The notes beneath the pieces are model-generated. The model searched no databases. It worked only from the letters and a program-made list of their open reading frames with translations, and was not told the DNA's origin. Shown one piece after another: positions 52,729 to 61,643 of a stretch of DNA of 64,000 nt (positions are counted from its first letter, which is position 1; each line of letters opens with the position of its first letter). The position numbers and the translations under genes are program-made. The stretch spans positions 124,001 through 188,000 of the forward strand of contig JAODBO010000144.1 of the NCBI GenBank assembly GCA_025464005.1, given 5' to 3'. The DNA comes from Acidimicrobiaceae bacterium. GTDB taxonomy: Bacteria > Actinomycetota > Acidimicrobiia > Acidimicrobiales > Bog-793.

Positions 52729-53732
52729 AGCGCCTTCGAGTCACCACCGCCGACGGCGAGCGCCGGCCTCTGACGGAGCCGCCCGAACCGCAAGCTCGAA
52801 ACCCCGGCGAATGCCGCTGGACGCTTGCTCATCTCCCGCTCTCCATCGGCGTTCGAGCCGGCGTAGCCGGAAGATGCCCGAGCATCACTAGGTAGCACCC
52901 GGATGGGCTCCAACATGCCCGCATCGTAGTCGATGAACCCGCGGAACCGGACCTTCAGCATCACACTAAGGCACTCCAGTCCGTCGCGCGGTGTGATCTT
53001 CTTGCCGTCGGACACCGAGCGGCCGCGGTAGGAGCAGGGGATCTCGTACGGCCGAATGCCGCGCCGGAGCACTTCGCCCGTCATCTCTGTGTCCAGGCCG
53101 AATCCCGACTCGGAGAGCGCGAGCTCACGGAAGAGCCGCAACGGCATGAGCTTCAAGCAGGTGTGCATGTCCCGGAGCCACGAGCCGAACAGGAGGTTGG
53201 CGCAGATCGTCGTGACCTTGCTACCTAGCGCATAGGTCCACGACGGGAAGACGGTGCGCATCCCGGGGATGCGGGCACCGTAGACGACGCCGGCGGATCC
53301 GTTGAGCACAGGCTCAACGAGGGAGGGTATGTCGTCGGCTGAGTACTCCAGATCAGCGTCGAACACGAGGATGTGTGTGCCGCTGGCGGCAGCCGCCGCG
53401 GCGAGGATTGCCGCACCCTTGCCACGACATTGCTCGTGTACCAGCACGGTCACGCGTGGGTCGTCGAACGAGCGCATGATCTCGAGCGTCGTATCGGAGC
53501 TGCCGTCGTCGACCACGATCAGCTCGAGCTCGAACGCGCCGCGTACGGCCAATACCTGCGACATCGCTGCTTCGATCGTGCGCTCTTCGTTGCAGGCTGC
53601 CATGGCGACCGAGAGCTTCACGTTCGTGACCGAGCGCAGCTCCGCGCCAGACGCGGCGTCTCGCGTCTCGCGATAAATGTCGAGCGTCTCGTCCCTGCGT
53701 GAGGCTTTCCGGCGGTCTTCGAGCTGTTCCAT
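52725..53732 (-). CDS. Glycosyltransferase family 2 (polyprenol-phosphate glycosyltransferase-like)
   Basis: 335 aa. VKLSVAMAACNEERTIEAAMSQVLAV, LELIVVDDGSSDTTLEIM, GKGAAILAAAAAASGTHILVFDADLEYSADDIPSLVEPVL (DAD) and GSKVTTICANLLFGSWLRDMHTCLKLMPLRLF resemble polyprenol/dolichyl-phosphate sugar synthases. ATG at 53732 has GGAGG eight nt upstream; an in-frame ATG at 53813 lacks one. First gene of the nine-gene operon. It could load sugar on undecaprenyl phosphate. Confidence 0.9.
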   Translation of the reverse strand: MEQLEDRRKASRRDETLDIYRETRDAASGAELRSVTNVKLSVAMAACNEERTIEAAMSQVLAVRGAFELELIVVDDGSSDTTLEIMRSFDDPRVTVLVHEQCRGKGAAILAAAAAASGTHILVFDADLEYSADDIPSLVEPVLNGSAGVVYGARIPGMRTVFPSWTYALGSKVTTICANLLFGSWLRDMHTCLKLMPLRLFRELALSESGFGLDTEMTGEVLRRGIRPYEIPCSYRGRSVSDGKKITPRDGLECLSVMLKVRFRGFIDYDAGMLEPIRVLPSDARASSGYAGSNADGEREMSKRPAAFAGVSSLRFGRLRQRPALAVGGGDSKAL

Positions 53733-54795
53733 TGCGGCGGCCTCCGAGAGTTGGACATATACGACGGAAAGCCACAGCGGCGATCCGGCGTGCTGCCCAC
53801 CGAGCTTCGACATTTGCAACGTGATTGTAAGACAACGAAAGCCCGCATGGCCCCTACTGAAGGATGCCGTATATGCGGTCATATGCAGCAAACATTGACA
53901 CATCCAGCCGCGCTGCCGGGCTGGCGTTCGCAGGATAGCACGGCCATGATCTGGGAAATCAAGGGAATGTACTGCTCTTACGCCCGCGTTGGGCGTTCCG
54001 GAGACCACGAATAGTGGCCATATCACTACAGCCCGTAATAAAGACGATGAATGGAGCCGATGCTCTCGCCCTGTGTGGTGTAGCCACTCTGCTGCGTGAG
54101 ATATTCGGCCTCTGTGCGTCACGCGCCGATCGAGAAAATTTTCTTGTCGGCAACCATCTCCGGCGTCGAAATACCACTGGGTGTGATTTGTGCAGCCGGA
54201 TAAGTGGTGGCAACCTGCTACCTGACCCCAGCACGGCGGCTTCTCACTGATTCGAGGCGCAGCCTGGACGAGGTGCTACCGATCCCGGAGCTATGCAGGA
54301 GCGTCACGCCGACGAGCCGTATGGCGGGCCGTCAGCCAGCGGCCCCTGGAGCGGTGGGGACGCGCTCATCTCCCCCGACCCGTGCGTCGCTGCACTGGCG
54401 GAACGGTCCCGGTGTGACAGGAGCCATGCGAGCGAACACGCGGCGCGTGCCGTGGTAGGCGTGGGTGGCGGCGGAAAAGCTCCTCACACACAGCGGACCA
54501 CGTGTCGTAATGTGTCGAGGTGCTCGGCGTATCGTCGTCTGCCCTCGCCGATTGATGCGAACCAATCATCACGGGTGCCCGCGCGCGTGATGATTGCGAC
54601 GTCCGAGCGGCTTGCGAGTGGCTGGGGGTGCTCGCGACGGAGCCGTCACCCCCCGCTCCGAATGGACCAATCGATGGCGTTGCGGGAGGGGCGGCTGGAC
54701 CGGATGTCACGAGGCCGGCTCCCGATATCCCGAACGCTCGATCTTGGGAGCCCCGACGAGCGACGTCAGCGCGAGCGACGTGTGCCGGAGGATCG
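53733..54795. other. Long intergenic region between the polysaccharide island and the MetA/MetY set
   Basis: About 1.06 kb without a convincing gene; open frames here have poor composition. It contains the upstream motif copy at 53864-53882 and AT-rich patches, including GAGAAAATTTTCTTGTC near 54130. Confidence 0.5.
53864..53882 (-). promoter_or_regulatory. Shared upstream motif, copy 2
   Basis: On the minus strand ATGACCGCATATACGGCAT, one insertion and one substitution away from copy 1 at 42139-42156. It lies 130 nt upstream of the operon start at 53732. Confidence 0.4.
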
Positions 54796-56610
54796 ATGAT
54801 CGAGTTCGCAATCGTGGGGCTCGGGGCGTGGGGACTCTCGGTGCTCGAGCGCACCGCGAGCCGCGCTCGCGCCACGGGCGCCACGATCCGGGTGCACGTC
54901 GTCCAGCCGGGGTCGCTCGGAGGCGGCGTCTATGGTCTGAGCCAGCCGGACTATCTCGTGCTTAACAATCCCTGCTCGCAGCTCGCGCTCTACGCGTCCC
55001 CCGATGGGGGCCCCGAGCCGGCGTACGCTGCGAGTCTCTACGAATGGGCCGTGGCGAGCGGCTATCGGTGGGTCGGTTACGAGTGCAAGCTCGGAGCACG
55101 GGGCGATCCGATCCGTGGCACCGACTACCTGCCGCGGCGGCTGATGGGCGAGTACCTCAGCTGGTTCTACGCCACGCTCGTGGCGAGCGCGCCGCCGAAT
55201 CTCGAAGTGGTGCGCCACATGGCGTCTGCGGTGGACATCGTGCCCGAGGCGCGCGATCGGGAACGACTGCTGCTCGATGACGGCTCGGCACTGAGCGTCG
55301 ATCACGTCGTGTTGACCTCAGGTCATACCTGGAACGAGGAGGGCTCCAACTCGTCTAGGGGTGTGCAGTATCGTCGTCCCTATCCAGTCGAGTACTTCGC
55401 TGATTCGGCTCCGACTGGGACGCCGATTGCCATCGCAGGCATGGGCCTCGTCGCATACGACCTGATCACTGCAATGACCGTGGGGCGCGGCGGGACTTTC
55501 GCCGACATCGGTAGTCGCAAGCGCTACGTGCGCAGCGGACGCGAGCCAGCGATCTTCCTGTACTCGCGCTCCGGCTTGCCCTACTGTGCCAAATCCGTGC
55601 ACGGCGTCGATCCGACCGGCGACTACGAGCCGGTCGTGTGCACGCCAGAGCTGTTCCGCGCCCTGACCAATCCCACCGGGGATCGTCCCAGGCGGCAGAT
55701 TGACTTCCGGTCCGACGTCCTGCCCGTCCTATTCGCAGAGATGCAGTGCAGGTACCTGACCCACTCGGCGTTTCGCCGGAGCGGCGCAGCCGCGGCCGAT
55801 GAGGTGACGCAGAGCCTGAGGCAGTCCTGGAAGGCCGGCAACTTCGATCAGCTGGTCGAGGTCCTCCAGCAGAGCTATGGCCATTTCAACCCGGCAGTGG
55901 ACGTGTTCGCGAGTAACGGGCGCCGGTACAGATCGAGCTCGGAGTACGAGTCGCAGACCTATGACATGATCGCCTCCGACCTCGACCACGCCCTCGCCGA
56001 GGGAGGAAGCCCGATCAAGGCCGCCCAAGAGGTCACGCGGATTCTCCGTGACCAGCTCCGATCGGTCATCGAGTTCGGCGGGCTCTCACTGGAGTCATAC
56101 GTCGACTTCCAGTCGAATGTCCGCGGCGAGATCAATCGCATCGAGGCGGGGCCGCCGGCGCTCCGCTCCCAGCAGCTACTTGCCCTGCTCGACGCGGGGA
56201 TCGTTCGCCTGCCCTTCGGTCCCGCGCCCGAGCTCGATGTCGCTGCCGGCGGACGCGTCGCCCTGCGTTCGACGCAGCTCGACGAGCTCTATACCGAGAC
56301 TGTGAGCTTCGCCGTGCGCGGGCATCTCGACATGCCATCCCTGGCTCGGTCGGTATCGCCGCTGTTGAGTCGGCTGTACAGCAAAGGGCGCCTTACGCAG
56401 CTGTCCTATTGCGACACGCCAGTGGGAAGTGTGGCGATCAGTAGGGACTTCCACCCCTTCGATGCAGAAGGCCGGCTTCAGGAGCACTTGTCGCTGCTGG
56501 GAGTGCTCACGGAGGGCGTCAGGTACTTCACCCACTACATCCCGTCGCCGCGCAGCCGCATCCGTGCAGTGCTTGATGCTCAGGCGTGTGTCGAGTCGAT
56601 CATTCCCTGA
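54796..56610 (+). CDS. FAD/NAD(P)-binding protein (PF13454-like)
   Basis: 604 aa. IEFAIVGLGAWGLSVLERT gives a Rossmann start; RVHVVQPGSLGGGVYGLSQPDYLVLNNPCSQLALY and VVLTSGHTWN are typical of the FAD-NAD(P)-binding family. IAIAGMGLVAYDLITAM gives a second Rossmann motif. ATG at 54796 has GGAGG 4 nt upstream. The substrate is unknown; homologues occur near natural-product and siderophore-like loci. It converges with the PLP gene (11-nt overlap at 3' ends). Confidence 0.8.
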   Translation: MIEFAIVGLGAWGLSVLERTASRARATGATIRVHVVQPGSLGGGVYGLSQPDYLVLNNPCSQLALYASPDGGPEPAYAASLYEWAVASGYRWVGYECKLGARGDPIRGTDYLPRRLMGEYLSWFYATLVASAPPNLEVVRHMASAVDIVPEARDRERLLLDDGSALSVDHVVLTSGHTWNEEGSNSSRGVQYRRPYPVEYFADSAPTGTPIAIAGMGLVAYDLITAMTVGRGGTFADIGSRKRYVRSGREPAIFLYSRSGLPYCAKSVHGVDPTGDYEPVVCTPELFRALTNPTGDRPRRQIDFRSDVLPVLFAEMQCRYLTHSAFRRSGAAAADEVTQSLRQSWKAGNFDQLVEVLQQSYGHFNPAVDVFASNGRRYRSSSEYESQTYDMIASDLDHALAEGGSPIKAAQEVTRILRDQLRSVIEFGGLSLESYVDFQSNVRGEINRIEAGPPALRSQQLLALLDAGIVRLPFGPAPELDVAAGGRVALRSTQLDELYTETVSFAVRGHLDMPSLARSVSPLLSRLYSKGRLTQLSYCDTPVGSVAISRDFHPFDAEGRLQEHLSLLGVLTEGVRYFTHYIPSPRSRIRAVLDAQACVESIIP

Positions 56611-57934
56611 GGCCGTCGGCGGCGCTCGTGCCTCGGCCGCGAGCCGGCGCGCCGGTCGCGGCAGTGAGCGCTTGGTCTAGATCGGCGCAGAGGTCATCGA
56701 CGTGTTCGAGGCCGATCGACAGCCGGATCATCTCGGGACGGATACCCACCGCAACGAGATCGGTGGGAGACAACTGACGATGCGTCGTCGAGGCCGGATG
56801 TGCAACGAGCGACTTGGCGTCCCCGAGATTGACGAGCCGCTTGAACAGCCCGAGGGCGTCGAACAGCGCTATCCCGGCGTCATAGCCACCGGCGACTCCG
56901 AAGGTGATGATCGAAGGGACCCGTCCCTTCAAGTACCGCTGTGCGAGCTCGTAGTGCGGATGATCGGCAAAGCCAGCAAAGCTCACCCAATCGACCCGTG
57001 AGTCAGCGGCGAGATAGGCGGCCACCTCCCGCGCATTTGACTCGTGGCGGTCCAGCCGAGCAGAAAGGCTCTCGAGTCCCTGCAGCAACATGAAAGCATT
57101 GAAGGGGGAGAGCGTCGCGCCAGTATTGCGCAACAGCACGCTCCGAGCGCGTACGGCAAATGCCCGTTCCGGGAAGTCTTTGGCGAACACGACGTTGTGA
57201 AATGCCGGCTCGGGCCGATTGAACATCGGAAAGCGCTCCGGGTGTGCTGTCCAGGGAAAACGTCCGCTGTCGACGATCGCGCCGCCGAGAGTCGTACCGT
57301 GCCCTCCGATGAACTTCGTCAGCGAGTGGACTATCACGTCGGCGCCGTATTCGATGGGTTTGAGCATCAGCGGGGTAGCCACCGTGTTGTCCACGATCAG
57401 TGGAACGTCGCGTGCATGCGAGACGCGCGCGACGGCCTCGAGGTCGACGATGTTGCCAGCCGGATTGCCGATCGACTCGCAAAAGACGGCGCAGGTGCGA
57501 TCGTCGATCAGCTGAGCGATCGCCGAGGCGCTGTCATCGGGCGCCATCCTCGGTTCGATGCCATAGCTCGGAAGTACGTGGAGGAAGTATGTGTACGAAG
57601 CGCCGTAGAGCTGCGGAGCTATCACCAAATTCGAGCCTGGGCTCGCGAGGTTGAGCACGGAATAGCTTACGGCGGCCATGCCGGAGGCGACGACAAGCGC
57701 CGCACTTCCTCCCTCGAGAGCGGCGAGCCGCTGTTCGAGCACGTCGTTGGTCGGGTTGTTGACCCTGTTGTAGTGGAAACCTGGGGTCTCAAGGTCGAAC
57801 ACTGCCGCCGCGTGATCGGCGTCGGCGAAATCGTGAGCGACCGTCTGGTAAATGGGAACAGCGACAGCCCGGGTCGCATCGGCTGTGTAGCCACCGTGGA
57901 TGGCGATGGTCTCGTCGTGCAAGCGCCGCCTCAT
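56600..57934 (-). CDS. O-acyl-homoserine sulfhydrylase-like PLP enzyme (MetY/cystathionine gamma-synthase family)
   Basis: 444 aa. YNRVNNPTNDVLEQRLAALEGG, SLTKFIGGHGTTLGGAI (PLP Lys207), FAVRARSVLLRNTGATLSPFNAF and HPASTTHRQL are diagnostic of Cys/Met metabolism PLP enzymes; the full length and the GHGTT motif fit MetY. It would replace the acyl group of an acylated homoserine with a thiol. A TTG at 57922 (M-HDETIAIHGG) is an alternative start. Next to a MetA-like acyltransferase gene. Confidence 0.9.
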   Translation of the reverse strand: MRRRLHDETIAIHGGYTADATRAVAVPIYQTVAHDFADADHAAAVFDLETPGFHYNRVNNPTNDVLEQRLAALEGGSAALVVASGMAAVSYSVLNLASPGSNLVIAPQLYGASYTYFLHVLPSYGIEPRMAPDDSASAIAQLIDDRTCAVFCESIGNPAGNIVDLEAVARVSHARDVPLIVDNTVATPLMLKPIEYGADVIVHSLTKFIGGHGTTLGGAIVDSGRFPWTAHPERFPMFNRPEPAFHNVVFAKDFPERAFAVRARSVLLRNTGATLSPFNAFMLLQGLESLSARLDRHESNAREVAAYLAADSRVDWVSFAGFADHPHYELAQRYLKGRVPSIITFGVAGGYDAGIALFDALGLFKRLVNLGDAKSLVAHPASTTHRQLSPTDLVAVGIRPEMIRLSIGLEHVDDLCADLDQALTAATGAPARGRGTSAADGLRE

Positions 57935-57948
57935 TCTCTTGGGAGCGC

Positions 57949-58884
57949 CTATCGGCCGTGCCGCTCACGTGACTTCTGGAAGGCCTCGGTGATCCAGTTG
58001 CCGTAGAGCTTGGTAGCCGCCGTCCGCCATGGCCAGCCGACGCGTGCAGCCAGCTCGTGGAATGGTAGCGCGCCCATGAGCAGGGGGTCGAGCTCGCCAC
58101 TGACAACGCGACCGTGAAACGAGGCAATCATGTCCTCGTCGGCGGAAGCAACGCATCCGACGGGTAGTGCCGGCTGGTCGCGTCTCTCGCCGCGTAGATA
58201 GCGCTCGGTGTCGCGCCGGTACTCGCGTAGGAGGCTCGACGCCTCATACTCCGGATGACCCTGTATCAGCACGAGTTCGCAGTGCCCCCGGAGCCGGTGT
58301 GCGACGCTCCATCCGCATTCCTCGGAGCCGATGAGCACCTCGTACCCGACGCCCTCGACGAGAGCGCGCGGCACGTCGTTGAGCCGCGAGTGCGGTAGGA
58401 CGATGGACGAGGGCAGGTCGGTCGTCAGATAGTGCTTGGCTCTTACCTGCTGATCGAACACGCCCGTCAACTTCGCGGCCAGGCGCGTCCGGTCGATACC
58501 GTCGAACTGGAGCAGAGCTGCGTGCGCGGCGAGGCAGGAGAGCACCACCGAGCTCGAGGTCGCGGTCGACCACTCCAGAAGGTGGACGAGATCGCCCCAG
58601 TAGGCCTCTGCCGCCAATGTTGCTGTCAGTGGCTCAGAGCCGGTAACGATCACAATGTCGGGCGAGCTCGCCCATAGATCCTCGAGCGGGAAGCAAAGGC
58701 GAGCGACATGCTCCGCTATCTCACGCCCTCGCAAGACTCCGGGCAGCGTGTAGCTGCGTAGCTCGATTGCGATGGAGCCACTGCCGGCCCCAAGCAGGTC
58801 GACGAACTGGCGTTCGGTGTGGAGGAACGCCCCGTCGGGCATGTCGTTGACGAAGGCGCAGGTCAGCGGCCCATCCGAGTCCAC
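57949..58884 (-). CDS. Homoserine O-acyltransferase, MetA (HTS) family
   Basis: 311 aa. VNDMPDGAFLHTERQF, VTGSEPLTATLAAEAYWGDL, LSCLAAHAAL with candidate nucleophile Cys117, LPHSRLND, GSEECGWSV and QGHPEYE with His210 and Glu212. The Cys-His spacing of 93 and His-x-Glu match E. coli MetA. GTG at 58884 has GGAGG seven nt upstream; a TTG at 58923 is less likely. It would acylate a homoserine-like substrate for the MetY-like neighbour. Confidence 0.85.
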   Translation of the reverse strand: MDSDGPLTCAFVNDMPDGAFLHTERQFVDLLGAGSGSIAIELRSYTLPGVLRGREIAEHVARLCFPLEDLWASSPDIVIVTGSEPLTATLAAEAYWGDLVHLLEWSTATSSSVVLSCLAAHAALLQFDGIDRTRLAAKLTGVFDQQVRAKHYLTTDLPSSIVLPHSRLNDVPRALVEGVGYEVLIGSEECGWSVAHRLRGHCELVLIQGHPEYEASSLLREYRRDTERYLRGERRDQPALPVGCVASADEDMIASFHGRVVSGELDPLLMGALPFHELAARVGWPWRTAATKLYGNWITEAFQKSRERHGR

Positions 58885-58923
58885 GCTGGACCCTCCACCG
58901 GGTCGGACGACCGAGACGGGCAA

Positions 58924-60204
58924 TTAGGGAACCGATTCCGAGTACACCACGATCACTTGCTGGTGCATCAGCCGATGAACGGCCAGAAGCTCGGCATGGT
59001 CACTCGCCGTTCCGATGACCGCGAGGATGTGGTTGCGGGAACCGTCCTTCCAGTCCAGATCTGTCCCGGGACGCTGGTGGATGCTCACGGCGTCGACACC
59101 TGGGAGATCCGCAATCGCGTCGATGCCCTCGATCGCCTGGATCGTTGCGGAGGCCGAGGGCGGCTGGAGGAAGAAGCGGTAGCCGATGTGCTCGGTGCTC
59201 ACTGGTCCGTCGAAGTGGACGCTTTCGCCGAGTGCGATACGAAGCGTGAGTTCAAGCAACGAGATGCCCGTAGCACGCGCCAGCATTTCCGGCACGCCGC
59301 CGCCGACACGCCCATTGACCTCGATTATCCGGGGGCCTTGAGGCGTGAACTTCACCTCGGTGTGAAGACAACCAGTGCGGATTCCGAGTGCCTCGATCGC
59401 CGCGGTGGTGAGCTCGAGGAGGGGCCCCTGCTCTTCGGGTTCGAGTGCTGCCGGGATGAAAAATCCGGTCTCCCTGAAGTTCTCCGCCAGGGGGAAGCGT
59501 CCCGTCAGCGCGATGTGGCTGATCACTCCTTGCGACACCAGGCTCTCGACGGAGAGATAGTCGGCAAAGGGACCGTCAGCTCTGTCTAGGTCGCCTGATA
59601 GGTATTCCTCGAGGAGCATCGGCTCGCGCTCTGGACCGAGTGTGTCGAGCAGCCGCGCTGCATGGCCGGCATCCTCGACGAGGAATGTGTGGCGGCTGCC
59701 CTGAGCCGAGCGCGGCTTCAATACGGCCGGCCACGCCAAGTCGAGGTCGAGCGCCGCGATGGCATCGCCCCCTCCTCCTGGCGGCACCGAGAAGCAGCGA
59801 GGCATGGACAGTCCCGCCCGACTGAGGGTTTCGCGCTGGAGTGCCTTGTCCACAAGCGCTGCGGCCGACGCCGGCGTATGAAAGGGCAGCCTCAGCTCGG
59901 CGGCCAGAACAGCGAAGTCGACCATGTGGTCGTCGAGATAGGTCACGATCGCATCTGGTCGGTGTGAATGCAGCAAGTGAGCCTGCGCGGCGGCGTCGCG
60001 GCCGGCGATATCGACCACGGGGCCGAATCGCCGTAGCAGGTCCGCCATCCGCGCCATCTCCGGCAAACTCTCATCGACGAGCCACAGCAAGTCGCATACG
60101 CCGGTAGCAGCCTCGACGAGGGACATGACCGGAACGCAGCGGGGGCCATAGCCGACCGCGACGAGCGGTCGTTGGTCGATGCGTGCCGCGCTGGTCTCGA
60201 TCAC
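58924..60204 (-). CDS. ATP-grasp carboxylate-amine ligase
   Basis: 426 aa. PAVLKPRSAQGSRHTFLVEDAGHAARLL, MLLEEYLSGDLDRADGPFADYLSVESLV, TGCLHTEVKFTPQGPRIIEVNGRVGGGVPEML are ATP-grasp motifs (ATP clamp and Mg-binding Glu/Asn). It would couple a carboxylate with an amine. GTG start. Encoded head-to-tail with the MetA-like gene with no gap, and divergent from the flavin monooxygenase. Confidence 0.88.
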   Translation of the reverse strand: MIETSAARIDQRPLVAVGYGPRCVPVMSLVEAATGVCDLLWLVDESLPEMARMADLLRRFGPVVDIAGRDAAAQAHLLHSHRPDAIVTYLDDHMVDFAVLAAELRLPFHTPASAAALVDKALQRETLSRAGLSMPRCFSVPPGGGGDAIAALDLDLAWPAVLKPRSAQGSRHTFLVEDAGHAARLLDTLGPEREPMLLEEYLSGDLDRADGPFADYLSVESLVSQGVISHIALTGRFPLAENFRETGFFIPAALEPEEQGPLLELTTAAIEALGIRTGCLHTEVKFTPQGPRIIEVNGRVGGGVPEMLARATGISLLELTLRIALGESVHFDGPVSTEHIGYRFFLQPPSASATIQAIEGIDAIADLPGVDAVSIHQRPGTDLDWKDGSRNHILAVIGTASDHAELLAVHRLMHQQVIVVYSESVP

Positions 60205-60242
60205 CTAACCTGTGCTCCCTGCATCGGCTGGGGCTTAGAACC

Positions 60243-60287
60243 GGACTCTCCGATAATACCGTTCGGGCCACTGAGGCCTTAGAGTCC
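60243..60287. promoter_or_regulatory. Inverted repeat in the divergent promoter region
   Basis: GGACTCT (60243-60249) pairs with AGAGTCC (60281-60287) around a loop that contains GATAAT and a small GGCC-centred stem. It may be an operator or an RNA hairpin in the leader of the monooxygenase gene. Confidence 0.3.
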
Positions 60288-60371
60288 ATCCTGTCAAGCG
60301 GTCACTCGGTTAGCCGGTCGCCTGCAGACCCTCGCCGCAACAAGGACACACTCCCAGGAGGAAGTAAGCGC

Positions 60372-61568
60372 GTGCCGGTCGAGATCATTGGGATGGTTGG
60401 CACGCGTGACGCCTCGGAGATCAAGGGCCCGCTGGTCGACGGACCCGTGGTCGACTGGACGGAGGGACCCGTCGTCGACCCGCAGTACCTCACACGGATC
60501 TCGAAGGCGCATGACGAGGCGGGCTTCGACCGTGTCCTCATCGGCTACGGCGCGGTCGGCCCCGAAGGCTGGGCGATCGCTTCTGCGGTGCTTCACCAGA
60601 CGAAGCAGCTCAAGGTCCTGGTCGCACACCGACCTGGGCACGTGCAGCCCGTAGTGCTCGCGCGTGCGGCTGCCACTCTCGATCATCTGACGGGCGGCGG
60701 CCGCGTAGCCATCCACATGATCACCGGGGGAGACGAGGCCGACCAACGTAGGGAGGGCGACTTCGTCCGCCATGATGACCGCTATCGCCGGACTGGGGAG
60801 ACTATGTCGCTCCTGCGCCGTATGTGGTCGCAGGCCGACCCCTTCGACCATGATGGCGAATTCCATCGATACGAAGGTGCGTTCACGTCGGTGAAGCCCG
60901 TGCACCCCGGAGGCATTCCCCTGTACTTCGCCGGAGCGTCGGAAACGGCAGTGGAGGTCGGCGCAGTTCACGCTGACGTCTATGCCTTCTGGGGTGAGCC
61001 GCGCGCAGCGATCGCGGGGCGTATAGCAGCAGTCGACCAAGCCGCGGCTCGACACGGACGTACGGTGCGCTACAGCGTCTCCCTGCGGCCGATCATCGCA
61101 GACACGGAGAAGGAAGCGTGGGAGCGGGCCGAGTGGATCGCATCCACGGCGGAAGCGCGAATCGCAGAGCTTAAGCAGCGCGTGGAGGGTCGGCGGAACG
61201 CTTATTCGGGCTTGGGAGGCGGGCGCAACGCGACGTTCTCCGTCGACCGGGACCTGAACGCGACAACATCCGTCGGTCGGCAACGACTGATCGAGCTTGC
61301 GCAGGACAAGGACGTCTACGACGAGCGCCTGTGGATGCGCATCGCCAATCTCACCGGAGCGGCTGGCAACTCGACGGCACTGGTGGGCTCGCCCGAACAA
61401 GTCGCCGAGGCACTGTTGCGTTATTACGACCTCGGCGTGACCACCCTCTTGCTACGAGGATTCGATCCGCTCGACGACGCCGTCGACTTTGGGAGCAGAT
61501 TGCTGCCGCTGCTACGAACCGGTGCCGCGGCCCGCGATGCCCAGCGGGAGAGCGAATCGGCCAGCTGA
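60372..61568 (+). CDS. LLM-class flavin-dependent monooxygenase (SsuD-like)
   Basis: 398 aa TIM-barrel flavin enzyme. EIIGMVGTRDASE, FDRVLIGYGAVGPEGWAIASAVLHQT, LKVLVAHRPGHVQPVVLARAAATLDHLTGGGRVAIHMITGGDEADQ, HRYEGAFTSVKPVHPGGIPLYFAGAS and LVGSPEQVAEALLRYYDLGVTTLLLRGF are close to alkanesulfonate monooxygenase SsuD. It uses FMNH2 and O2, often on sulfur compounds. GTG at 60372 has AGGAGG ten nt upstream. Confidence 0.92.
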   Translation: MPVEIIGMVGTRDASEIKGPLVDGPVVDWTEGPVVDPQYLTRISKAHDEAGFDRVLIGYGAVGPEGWAIASAVLHQTKQLKVLVAHRPGHVQPVVLARAAATLDHLTGGGRVAIHMITGGDEADQRREGDFVRHDDRYRRTGETMSLLRRMWSQADPFDHDGEFHRYEGAFTSVKPVHPGGIPLYFAGASETAVEVGAVHADVYAFWGEPRAAIAGRIAAVDQAAARHGRTVRYSVSLRPIIADTEKEAWERAEWIASTAEARIAELKQRVEGRRNAYSGLGGGRNATFSVDRDLNATTSVGRQRLIELAQDKDVYDERLWMRIANLTGAAGNSTALVGSPEQVAEALLRYYDLGVTTLLLRGFDPLDDAVDFGSRLLPLLRTGAAARDAQRESESAS

Positions 61569-61643
61569 CGAGAGGCTGAAATCACACGCGGTCGACGCCA
61601 ACCCGCGGAGTTCCTCGTCGCCGACGGGCAACTTCGTGCGGCC

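Noticed and set aside
54293..54884. Overlapping open frames on both strands (168 and 172 codons) in the 53.7-54.8 kb gap
   Set aside because: Composition is Arg/Ser/His-rich and lacks any family motif, the frames mirror each other, and neither has a ribosome site or a leaderless -10; treated as non-coding.
60288..60365. Possible SAM-IV riboswitch before the flavin monooxygenase
   Set aside because: Some fragments (GGTCACTCG, AGCCGGTCGCC) resemble the consensus, but the GGCAACC core and the pairing order are missing by eye.
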